In this document: piece after piece, positions 26,630 through 37,434 of the stretch
How the letters are laid out: each line of letters begins with the position of its first letter
Numbering within the stretch: the first letter of the stretch is position 1
Origin: Pratylenchus scribneri
Lineage: Eukaryota; Nematoda; Chromadorea; Rhabditida; Pratylenchidae
NCBI GenBank assembly: GCA_030063045.1
Contig: JAQSEB010000196.1
Coordinates: forward strand, 124,001-188,000
DNA: 64,000 nt
Direction of reading: 5' to 3'
Translations under genes and position numbers: made by a program
The notes under the pieces: model-generated
Seen by the model: only the letters and a program-made list of their open reading frames with translations
Told to the model about the DNA's origin: nothing
The model's database searches: none

Positions 26630-29600
26630 ATGAGAAATTTAAAAATTAATTCTGCAATTACTACGAAAAATGATGCGGAAATTACGAAGGAACTACAAGG
26701 TAAAATTTTAAAGATTCTTTTGATAAGCAATCCTGTGAATTTAGGTGTCCTAAAGATTTGTATTGACACTTTGAATGAAGTCATATATTTTGTGGTTGGA
26801 TTTTACAAAATTGTTGGAATAAACAGGCAGAAGGAAATTGTAATTTATAGATAACTTAAAATTTAATTCCAAATTAATTTTGAGGTTAATACAATTGAAG
26901 TACCAACGGAGATTGGAATTGATCAAAGCAATAAATTGTTACGATTTGACTACCATCCTGAAGACCAACGAATTTGTTTAGTATTTGCGGGAGGACAAAT
27001 TCTTATTGTTCATATTGAGGAAAAAAGGGTATTATTTCACACAATTTAATTTTATTTCTTATTTTAATTTAGGTTGAAAAAATATTCGATTTGGGAAAAC
27101 GCATCAGCGGATGCTCTTGGAGTCCAGACCTTCAACATTTAGTGATTGCCAGTGAAAATCAGCTATTTATTGTTTCGAGAATTCAGCAAGATGGTCATCA
27201 ATTTTTCAAAATTTTAGCCGAAACAATTCTAAGACCGACTTCATTGGGAAAAGGTTATATTCGTATAAATGTTTTTATGCAAATATTTTTTCAGATCAAT
27301 TGGTTACAATTGGGTGGGGCTCAGCAGAAACTCAATTCCAAGGATCGGTGGGAAAACAAAATCGAGAGAAAACGGATCCAAACAAAATTCCGATTCCAAT
27401 AAGGAATGAATTTGATGATAAAAGGGTGCTGATTTCATGGCGAGCCGATGGCCAATATTTTTCAGTAAATTCATTAAAAATTATTCAAAAATAGTATATT
27501 CATTAATTGAAGGTAAGCAGCGTCGATGATATAATAATTCCGAAGCAAGAATCACCCAGCAAAAATATTGTGGTCGAGAAGATGAATTGTAGGCAATTAC
27601 GAATTTGGTAAATTTAAAATATTTTAATTTTGAATGAATGAAAATGAATTAAAGGAATCGAGATTTGGAATTGATGAGCCAATGTGAATTTCTTTCGGGC
27701 ATGGAGGCTGCACTTTGCATGAGGTTTTAAAATTAAATTTTAATCAAAATTCATTTATTAAGACCAACTGGAAATTTAATCGCTGTTCCACGCATTTTGG
27801 ATAATGAACGATTTATTTGGTTTTTTGAGCGCAATGGCCAATATAGGAATAAATTTAAATTGCCAAATCCAAAAGAAATCGAAGATTTGGCATCACAAAC
27901 TTTTGTCGACTACATTTCTTGGAATTTGGACAGCTCAATTTTGGCAATGCTTTTCCATGACAAAGAGAATAGACTCAATCAATGTATTTTTTGTTAATTT
28001 ACTTTTAATTAAAATTAATTAATTTTTTATTAGTACAATTTTGGACTGTTTCAAATTATTCATGGACAATGAAATTATGTTTAAATGTGGAAGATGGAAT
28101 GGTTGACCAATTTTGGGATACCGAAAGTGCAAATAAATTCCATTATGTCACAGTGGACGGAAATTACACACAAATTCAATTACAATTCGAATATAATTGT
28201 GAATCAATTTTGGCACTGTCTATAAATGGAGGTCACTCCGAATTTCATTTTAATTTAATTTGTAATTCATTTTTTGAAGATAATATTCGTGTTACGGATT
28301 TTAAATTGGCCACAATTCCACCGCCATTATGCCATCAGAATTTACCGCTGGATTTTTGTGGGGCACCGTCCGCATTTGCATTTTCAATACAATTTGGTTT
28401 GGCCGTTGTTGGTTCCGATTTTCAGCGAATGACAATTTGTTAATTTAATTTTTTATTATAATATAATTTTGGGATTTTTTAGTTTCAATTTCTGATCGAG
28501 AATTCAAACATCGCATCGATTTTAAATTGGATAATTCAAAATTATTGCACAATTTGGAATGGACAACCGCAAATTCAATTCGAGCATTACGGAATGGGAT
28601 GGACACAAATTTAGTGGAAATTATTCGCATCAATGTTGAGACGGAACAAATGTACCAAAAAACTATTAAATTTAAATTAATTTAATTATTTTAGTGATGT
28701 AATCCAATCGGTGAATTTGCAAATTATTTTCGCCCATTTCATTTTGAATTCCTCCCAACAACAATTCCAATGGCTAGACAATTCATTTTTGCTTCAATCA
28801 GAAATTGTGTCCACTGATTTGGATGAAAATAAATCATTGTTGCTCGGCCAACCAACAATGAATTTGGCTTGCGAACAATTTTATCAAATTAAAAAATTCG
28901 AAACTGAAAAAGAGGTTTGAAATTATTAAGGGAAATATTTACTAATATGACGGAAAAAGTATTGAAAATGTAGAAATAATAGTTTATAGCAGTTCAATAG
29001 TTTTGGTTTGTTCTAAACCCATAAATCTTATATTCATTTGTGATATCGTCAATCAAGCACATAGCCAGGAAAATTTTTCGGAGGTGGCAAAAATTTTTCG
29101 GAGGTGGCAAAAATTTTTCGGAGCGGGCAATATTCGCTAAATCGCCCCGCAGCGCAAAATTTAGGCCGAAAATGGCCGTCGATATGCCTCAACGAGATCT
29201 ATCGATTGATTTATTATATGGTTTGGGGAAATAGGAATCTAGGACATAGCACAAATCATTGAACCGCTATAATCTTTTTAAAATTTATAATAAATTACAA
29301 TTTTAGACACTCATCTTCACTTTGACCAACACTTATCTATTCTATGCCAATAACAAAAAACTTCACTCTTCAATTGGAAGTTTTTGCCTTTCAAAGAATT
29401 TTCTCCTTATTTTGACATTGGGAAGTAATAGTAACCTTTTTTGCATTCCAATCGATGCAATATTGACATTTTTGGCAAAAGACGAAGAAAATGCGAATGA
29501 TTTATTCAAATCCGGTAAATTATTCCTTCTTAATTTATTTAAAAATATTATTTTAGGAAGACAAGTGGAAAATGGTGCCCAATTAATTTGTTATGAAGGA

Positions 29601-32600
29601 ACCAAAGTTTGGCTTCAAATGCCCCGAGGCAATTTGGAAGTGATTTCGCCGAGAGAATTGGTATTGGATGAATTGAAAGTGAATTTGGATGCGCGAAATT
29701 GGCGAGAGGCTTACCTTGAAATGCGAAGACATCGAGTCGCTACCGATTTACTTTATGACCATAATCCAAAGGTAATTTCGAGTTAATTGAATATTAATTA
29801 ATGGATTATTTTGGCGAGAAAATGACCAAAATTATTATATCGGTTCTATGGTTTTTTCTAGACCATCAAACCCTATACCTAATCGATAGAGCTCATCAAT
29901 ACGCATCGATTGGTATATAATTTGGCATGGTTTAGTCAAAATTAAAGAGTTTTGAACCATTTTAAACCATCTTGCGGTTTTTGGTTCAAAACCAATTTAA
30001 AATTGGTTAAACCTAAGTCAAATTAATATCAAATGATGAATCTCAAAGAGAACTATCGATTGGATAGAGATTAGATAGTTTGAAGATCTAGGATACATTT
30101 TTGAACTAATATAAATCCAATCTTTTCGTCATTTTAAATAATTTTCTTAATTAATTTTTTTTTTTTGAAGGCATTCAATGAAAATGTTTCGGAATTTATC
30201 CAACAAATTAACAATGTCGACCACATCAACCAATTTTTGACCACTCTTCAATCAGAGGACACAACGCTGGAAATGTTTTCGGCACAATACCCGGAAAGGA
30301 AAGAAATGAACAAACAGAGAAAATTGACTGGAAAAATCAGCGGAATTTGTGAGAAAATTCGAAATGTCATTTTGAACATTTCGGATGATGAAAAACAAAA
30401 AATCCATCTTTATCCGGTTGTGCTGACCACATTCTTGGTGGAGAAGAGAATTTCGGCTGCTCTCCTAAATATGCGTGATTTCCTCTCAAAATGTTGGTTT
30501 TGGTTTATTTTATTATTTAATTTGGCGAAAAAGTATGAAAATAATAAAAAGATTTTAACGGTTCAGTAGTTTGTCCTAGACCCTCAAACCTTATAGCCAA
30601 TCCATAGATCTTGTCAAGGCGCATCGCGATTGGTATATAAAATTCATCATGGTTTGATCAAAAATTGAGGAAACCGTTTAAATTTAAACCATTTTATAGT
30701 TTTTGGTTCAAAACTAATTTAATGGTTAAATCTTAAGCCAAAATTATTATCAAAAGATACGTTTCGGTTTCGATTATATTTATCGATTGGATATTTGGTT
30801 TAAGGGTCTAGAACAAACAATTGAACCGCTATATTTTTTTTTCTCCATTTTCAATGTTTTTTTTTCAACAAATTAAATATTTCTCATCTATTTATTAAAT
30901 TTAATTTAATCATTTAAGTGAGTTCCGCTGACACACTCACCCAAACCATTCAAAGATGGCTTCGCCACATGGGCTATATGGCCAGCGAAGAAAAGCTATT
31001 CCGGGAAGCGCTGAAAACATACGATATGGAAATTGCCTTATTGGTGGCACAATCAACAAATTTGGTTTATTTTTACCCAATTATAAACGGATAAAATTAT
31101 TTTTAGGATCCAAAAGAATATTTGCCAATTTTGAATGATATTCGAATGAAAACCCCCGATCTTTTACGCCATTTTCACATTGAATTATTTTTGGAGGATC
31201 CGATGGCCGCCTTTGAACATATCGCAAAATTGGTGCAGGAGGAACCGGAAAATTCGACTTATTTTGAATTATGTTTGGACTCTGTTGAAAAGCATAAACT
31301 CCATCAACAGGCATTGAGGCTATTTTGCGGAAAACCACATTATAAGGTTTGTGGTTGGGGAATGAATGATAAAGGGAAATATTTAATATTGGCGAAAAAA
31401 CTGTTAAAATGATGAAAAGATTATTACGATTTAATGGTTTGTCCGAGACTCCCAAAACAAAATCATAACCCAATCGATATATTTCGTCGAGTCGCATCAT
31501 TTGATTAATTATTTGGCTTTTAGGTTTAACCAATTAGTTTTGAACCATAAGATGGTCTAAACAGTTTAAAACCCTTAATTTTGATCTCAAAATATTACAA
31601 ATTATACTAACCGATACGTTTTGATGAGAACTATCGATTGGGTATGGTATAGGATTAGGATTTGATAGCCTTGAACAAACCAAAACCATTGAACCATTAA
31701 AATTTTCGCCAAATTAAATACTAACTAAAGAGAAATAATTTTTTTATTTATTTTTAGGACATTTGTAAAATCGCCGCACCGACAATGGAAAAGAAAGGAT
31801 TTATCCGGGAGGCTGCATTGCTTTATGAGAAGGCCGACGACTATTTGTCTGCCCAAAATTGCCTATTCAACATTCAAGATTTTCGGGGATTTTTGCGTCT
31901 ATCAAAATTGGCCGGTCAACCAAGGGAGAAAATTGAACCTTTAATGAAGAAAATGGTCGTTCAATTGGAACATCGGGACAAATTTGTGATGGCTGCTGAA
32001 ATTCTTACATATTTGGGGAAAGAGGTAAGAGGTTTTACCAATTTTATTTAAAATAAATGAATAAATTTAAGACAAATGCTGAGAAAATTTTGGATCTTTA
32101 TTCGAAGGAAAATGCGTGGACAAAATTAATGGAATTTTTGAATGAAAATGGAGGCGGCGAATGTAAATTAATTTATTATTTAAATTAATTTTAAATTATT
32201 TTTTAAGTTTTGACCAACAAATGCCGTGTAATCCTTTCGATGCGTTGTATGCAAATTATTGAGAAAATTGATGAATGGCGCGACAATATCAATAAATATT
32301 GGAAAAGATTGGAAATTTTACGAAAGGAAAAGGCAGAAAAATTGGCCAAAATTTGTTCGTTGGACCAGGAATTGGATGATGACGGTGACACCTCCTCCCA
32401 GTCATCAACTTCCTCATTGAATTCCCGAAATATATCAACGAAGAGCGCACGAAAAAGGCAAAAAAATGAGCGAAAAAAGCAACAAATCAAGGAGGGAAGT
32501 CAATGGGAGGATGCCGCCTTATTGGTTGCATTGAAGGCAATTTATTCGAGTATTTATCAACAACAAGGTTTAATTAATTGTTTTATTAATTATTGATTGA

Positions 32601-33348
32601 TTGAAATAGATGAATTGGTCGAATTGTTACCGGCACTTGTTTCGCTGGATTTGGTGGACAAAGGCCGACGCCTTCAAAAAGAAATGATCGAAATTGTGAC
32701 TTTTGGGAATAATTTAATTGACCAAATTTGGCCCATCCACCTATATCCGTATCATTTGCCAGGCCCAATCCGTGATATTGTAGGATTCTCACAAAAATTA
32801 ATTAATTCATTTATTCTTTTTAGTATACTAATCATGAATCAAAAGACCAAAATGGCAGAAATGTGTTCAAATTACCGAAAAATACCGTCGTCGGGGTTGG
32901 CAGCGATAAAATTTCCTATCCTTGTATGCTTCGGGTTAACGGAAAGTTAAGTCAAAATTTATTTTTTTTAATAAAAAATTTAAATCAAATGAAATTGTTG
33001 TTATAATTCCAAATCGTAATTTTTACTCTTGAACATTTTTTGGTGGACTAAATTTTATAAAACAATATTTTTTATTCATAAATCCTAAGCAAAAGAGTTG
33101 GAAAATTGTTTTTTGTTCATAATTCCACAATTCAGAAATATTCTAGTGAAATAGCAGAAATTTTTATTCCAAAAATTTAATTAATAAACTATAAAAAAAA
33201 AATTATAATTTTATTTTTTTAGTTTTATGAAACGATGGATGAATGTGACGCATTGATGCCTTTTGGACTGCGTTTAGAGGATGAAATTCAAAGACCAAAA
33301 TTCAATTCATCCAACAATTGCCATTGGACGCTCAACATTTTGCATTAA
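26630..33348 (+). CDS. ELP1: Elongator complex protein 1 (ELP1/IKBKAP)
   Basis: The scaffold of Elongator, which carries out the first step of wobble-uridine (cm5U/mcm5U) modification in tRNA. About 20 exons run from MRNLK, the family's exact start, to a C-terminal exon (33219-33348) ending WTLNILH. The N-terminal half is WD40/beta-propeller sequence: GKRISGCSWSPD near 27095, FIWFFERNGQ near 27805, then VQFWTVSNYSW-type sequence across the 28030 intron. MPRGNLEVISPRELVLD (near 29620) and DLLYDHNPK (near 29745) are hallmark ELP1 motifs. TPR/helical repeats follow (29-32 kb), then the dimerisation region with a basic KRQKNERKKQQIKEGS motif (near 32455) that in yeast binds tRNA. Four introns each hold a copy of one TIR element. 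The final two exons flank an intron of about 300 bp or more. Exact borders of some small exons are not fixed. It is the first gene of a possible three-gene operon. Confidence 0.95.
28950..29290. mobile_element. ELP1 intronic TIR element, copy A
   Basis: Inverted ends are visible: GTTCAATAG..TTGTTCTA near 28991 and its complement ...CATTGAACCGCTATAATC near 29257-29274. The interior holds three direct copies of GGTGGCAAAAATTTTTCGGA-like sequence (29070-29130) not present in the other copies. Confidence 0.7.
29811..30135. mobile_element. ELP1 intronic TIR element, copy B
   Basis: Starts TTGGCGAGAAAATGACC, followed by CGGTTCTATGG and CTAGACCATCAAACC. The complementary end includes GATCTAGGATACATTTTTGAAC. 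Subterminal ATCGATAG / CTATCGAT is conserved with copies C and D. Confidence 0.75.
30522..30845. mobile_element. ELP1 intronic TIR element, copy C
   Basis: Starts TTGGCGAAAAAG, then ACGGTTCAGTAGTTTGTCCT. The right end GGTCTAGAACAAACAATTGA followed by ACCGCTAT is its inverse, giving TIRs of about 45 bp. Nearly full-length; no ORF. Confidence 0.8.
31389..31712. mobile_element. ELP1 intronic TIR element, copy D
   Basis: Starts TTGGCGAAAAAACTG and ends ...CCATTAAAATTTTCGCCAA, so the outermost TIR is TTGGCGAAAA. Internal landmarks are ACCCAATCGATA and ATCGATTGGGTA. Same orientation-neutral structure as copies B and C. Confidence 0.8.
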
Positions 33349-33548
33349 AATATATAACAGAGAAATGTCTTTTTAATTGAATTCAATTGATTTATTTATT
33401 TTTGTTGCCATTTTACATTGTTTTGTTGAGAATAAAAAAATATTATAATTTTAAATTCAATTACACAAATTGTTGAATTACAATTCATATTTTTAATTAC
33501 AAATTGTCATTCAATTTAATTAAATTTTGTTTATTTATCATAGAAACA

Positions 33549-34018
33549 ATGCCCACTTCCCATAATAAAAATTCAAATGGATTCAGTGCTTTGGCCTCGG
33601 TGGCATTAGTGCTGGCTTTCATTGGCATTGGACAAGTTTTCAAGCCAATTTTGGCCGACTCACGTCAAGGAAATCTTGCAGCTGGAGGTTTGATTTTTAA
33701 TTTAATTAAAACTAAAACACTTTCAATTTTATTATAGTTTTGGGTGCCTTTGTCTTCTGCTTTTCCCTCACTGCAATAAGCAATTGGAAAATGGCCCAAT
33801 TTGGGGCATCCACCAAGGCCGGCCTTCTTGACTGTTTCATTGCCCTTTTCATTGGGATTGTGGCATCGGCGGCCATTCACCGAATTGCCATCACAATTTG
33901 CATTCTTTTTTCTGCCGTTTTCCTCTTCTTCCTCACCGGCATTTCTCATAAACGATACAGCGCATTTGGTGGATCGCATCAAATGGCTTCAAATGTTGTG
34001 GAGAAAAAGAAAAAATGA
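33549..34018 (+). CDS. KRTCAP2: KRTCAP2/KCP2, oligosaccharyltransferase accessory subunit
   Basis: A small polytopic ER membrane protein associated with the STT3A oligosaccharyltransferase complex, which N-glycosylates nascent chains. Exons 33549-33687 and 33738-34018 join in phase 1, giving 139 residues with about four hydrophobic helices. The central signature is GAFVFCFSLTAISNW and the third helix carries ASAAIHRI, matching the family's FVFSLTA..N and ASGLIHR. The C-terminus is lysine-rich (KKKK), an ER-retention-like tail. The start codon lies 8 bases after an AG acceptor (ATCATAG) and 200 bp after the ELP1 stop, which fits SL trans-splicing of a downstream operon gene. Length is normal for the family. 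Confidence 0.85.
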
Positions 34019-34217
34019 ACAAACAATTGGGATAAAATTATGTGAAAATTGTTAATTTTAATTCATTTTAATAAATTATTTCCAATTTGCAATAAATTCA
34101 TAATATTTGTTTGTTTTTTTTTCATTTTTAATGGTTTTAAATCCATTCATATTTAATTAATTATAAATTTAATTAATTTAATTCCAATTTCCTATTCCAG
34201 CATATTCTACAGAGAAA

Positions 34218-35915
34218 ATGCATCAATTTTTGCTAATTTTAATGATTTTTATTTCGATGGCAAATATTTCAATTACAAAAAAATCTGATCGAAATTCATT
34301 TGGTTCACGCAAAGAAAAAATGCCAATACATGCAGAATTTGATGAGTAAGAATATTAAAAATATATTCTAATATTTTGTTAATATCTCAATTTTTAATTT
34401 TATAAATTTTATTTTTCTTTTTCATCAGTTGCCCTGAACGAATGGGCTGTCCCGGGAATGGTCCATGTTTAGCATGTGAATTCCCTTCGGAATGCCAAAT
34501 CGGCTCGAATGTGACCGTCAATTGTTCTTCGCCACGTTGTGGCCAACAATCCATTCAACGGCAAGCAGAATGCCTTTTTTGTTGGCAATTGGCCGATTCA
34601 CTGCTGGATTGTGAAGTCCTTCGGAATTGTTCAACAAATGATGTGGCCTTGCATCGAACAATATGCAAAGCAAGAAGAAATGTGATTTGCGCTGGAAGGC
34701 GAACATTTTACAAAAATAGGAAGTGAGTATAAATTTTTTAATTTTGAATACATTTCAACTTTTGAAAAAAAAATTATATATTTATTAATAAATTAAAAAT
34801 ATAAATTTTTTCTAGTATGAAACACAAAAAAAAACAGAATCAGAATTCTTTCCGGAATGAAACACAAAAAATCAGAATTGTTTTCCGGAATGAAACACAA
34901 AATCAGAATTCTTTCCGGAAAATGAAACACAAAAAATCAGAATTCTTTTCGGAAAATGAAACACAAAAAATCAGAATTCTTTCCGGAAAATGAAACACAA
35001 AAAATCAAAATTCTTTCCGGAAAATGAAACACAAAAAATCAGAATTTCCGGAAAATGAAACACAAAAAATCAGAATTCTTTCCGGAAAATGAAACACAAA
35101 AAATCAGAATTCTTTCCGGAAAATGAAACACAAAAAATCAGAATTCTTTCCGGAAAATGAAACACAAAAAATCAGAATTCTTTCCGGAAAATGAAACACA
35201 AAAAATCAGAATTCTTTCCGGAAAATGAAACACAAAAAATCAGAATTCTTTCCGGAAAATGAAACACAAAAAATCAGAATTCTTTCCGGAAAATGAAACA
35301 CAAAATCAGAATTGCTTTCTGGAATGAAAATCATTAAATTAAAAATAAAATTATTCGAATACCTATTTCCTTCCTTCGAGTCAAAAAATAAATGAATTGG
35401 AGGATGTTCCTTTGAATTACTGTATGCCTCATCCCTTTCCCTTCATTCATTTACAATGATATGCCTAGAGGGAATATATATATGAATGGAAAGAGAAAAA
35501 ACACTTCCATTCTTTTTTGTTATTTGAAATTTTTATAAATAAATAAAATTATTTCCTGCATGAAATACAAACTGCGCGGAATTAATAAGAAATTTTATGA
35601 TTATATATAAATAATTGGACTTAATTATCAATTATGAGAATTTTTAATTCACTTTTTTTCATTTATCCAAATATTTATTTTCCCTTTTTCTTTTCTAGAT
35701 GTCATTGGACCAGTGGCCACAGTTGGAGCAAGGCACTTTTCCTTTCAATCACATTGGGCGGTTTTGGGGTCGACCGATTCTATTTGGGCCATTGGAAGAG
35801 TGGCGTCGGCAAATTATTTTCATTTGGCGGCCTCGGCATTTGGACTCTTTTGGACATTGTGCTAATTTCAATTGGCTATATTCAACCGGCGGACGAATCC
35901 GAATATTTGATTTAG
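34218..35915 (+). CDS. TM2D3: TM2 domain-containing protein 3 (almondex type)
   Basis: In Drosophila, almondex is a Notch-pathway modulator acting at the membrane. Three exons (34218-34345, 34429-34722, 35699-35915) join in phase 2 both times, giving 212 residues. The order is signal peptide (FLLILMIFISMA), Cys-rich ectodomain (CPERMGCPGNGPCLACEFP, then a FCWQL motif), and a TM2 domain. The TM2 domain has two helices joined by the diagnostic short loop (LGGFGVDRFYLGHW; GKLFSFGGLGIWTLLDI), ending in GYIQPADESEYLI as in the family. The DRF motif is intact. The second intron holds the 34-bp minisatellite array. An AG acceptor lies close upstream of the ATG (TATTCCAG, 34200) and the gene follows KRTCAP2 by 200 bp, consistent with an operon. 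Confidence 0.92.
34829..35325 (+). repeat. 34-bp minisatellite array 2
   Basis: About 14 units of AAAATGAAACACAAAAAATC followed by AGAATTCTTTCCGG (34 bp). It differs from the 29-bp unit of arrays 1 and 3 by an ATGAA insertion. It lies inside intron 2 of TM2D3, on the strand opposite to array 1. Confidence 0.95.
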
Positions 35916-37434
35916 AAAGAAGAGAAATTTGAATCCATAAAACATGAACGGGTTTCAATCCTTCCAATTTCCATTATCCATATTTTTGTTCATTTTTTTG
36001 TATATTCCCAAATTTCCATTCATTTATTAAAAAGTGCAGAGCAAATAAATATAAAATATTCGTTTTCAATTTTTATTTTCCGCCCCATTTCCATCCAATT
36101 TTGCCTCTAATATTTTCCCCTTTTGCCCTTCTCATTCTCGGTTTCCACCCCCCCCCCCCTTTTGTAATGTCAAAACCCACCAACATTTTCCCATCCAGAG
36201 ATTATCCCCCAAAAATGGCCAAAGGGAATTTGGGCCTAGTTTTTTGTTGGGACAATTGAGTGGATGGAGAATGATGCCAAACAACTGAATGGATGCCGTC
36301 AAAATGGGGGCGGGAATGCAGTTTTGGTTGAAAAGCCAAAAAAGGAGGGAAAATGCTGGCTGACTTTCATCATTGCTTGCCTCAGTCAACCAAATTCTTG
36401 TTTTCTCCTTTTTAAGTGCTTTGCCGACAAAGTTTTTTTGTTGTTCTCATTTTTGGCACAAAAAGTGAATTTGGAATTGAAAACAATACCAAAAATGTTC
36501 TCACTCACTCAGCCAATATTCCTCTTCTAATCCATCCAAAAATTCATTTCCCAATTTGCCCTTCATTCGGCCCATAAACTCGGTTTCGGCACACCCAAAT
36601 TACCCTTCGCCCCTCAGGGTCATTTTTATGGGCAACTCCTCCACCCAAAAATGGATGGGGCGCATCCGGCTTGCCATTTCTCATTCCATTCTTGGCAACC
36701 CTCAAATTGTGTAATTTGTGAACAACCAACCAAAATATTCGAAAAGGGCAATTTTATGGCCGATTATCCTTCCTTTTGGCTTTTCCTCCGCCAAACAATC
36801 GAATTTGCTTATTCTCTCCGCCCCTCCGGATTCCCTCAAATTCACTTCACGCTGTGCCCCCCCCCCCTTTCAGCCTTGGCCGGCTGGCATTGGGAATGGA
36901 ACTGCTTTTCGCCCTTCAGTCAGTGCAGCCGGCGACAGACTGACTGCGAGGGGAATTGGCGATGGAGGGCAATAGGCATCATAAATTCCCAGCAAGCAAT
37001 TCCTTCACATCAGCAGAGGCATACTTGATTTGATCGGATTTGAAGGAATCCTTCCTTTTGCTTCTGGATCAAATATTTCCCTACAATTATATTCCTCAAC
37101 CAACAATTCAGCTCATTCATTGGCCAATGGCCATGAACTTTCCTTTTTATAATAATCGGCACCAAAATAATTGAAACCAAATCTACCGTCACACTGTCCT
37201 TTTCCGGTATCAATTTTTAGACGAAACTACTGATTTTCCCTCTCTAATCCCCATTTGCCTTTATTTTTAATTTAACTTTAACCTTTTTTTAACTTTAGAA
37301 GCAATAGCAATTTCCCCATTCCCTCACTATTCCCATTCCTCCGTCCATTCAAATTAACAATGCATTGGCCGATGCCAACTTTTATTCCCGCAAATTGCTT
37401 TCATCGATAACAAAAAAGTGTGGGAAGTGAAGGA
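35916..37434. other. intergenic, no gene seen
   Basis: Contains a polyadenylation-like AATAAA for TM2D3 near 36045 and poly-C runs at 36148-36159 and 36857-36867. The rest is pyrimidine-rich on the plus strand. It is probably upstream regulatory sequence for the Ig-domain gene. Open frames here are unsupported. Confidence 0.4.
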
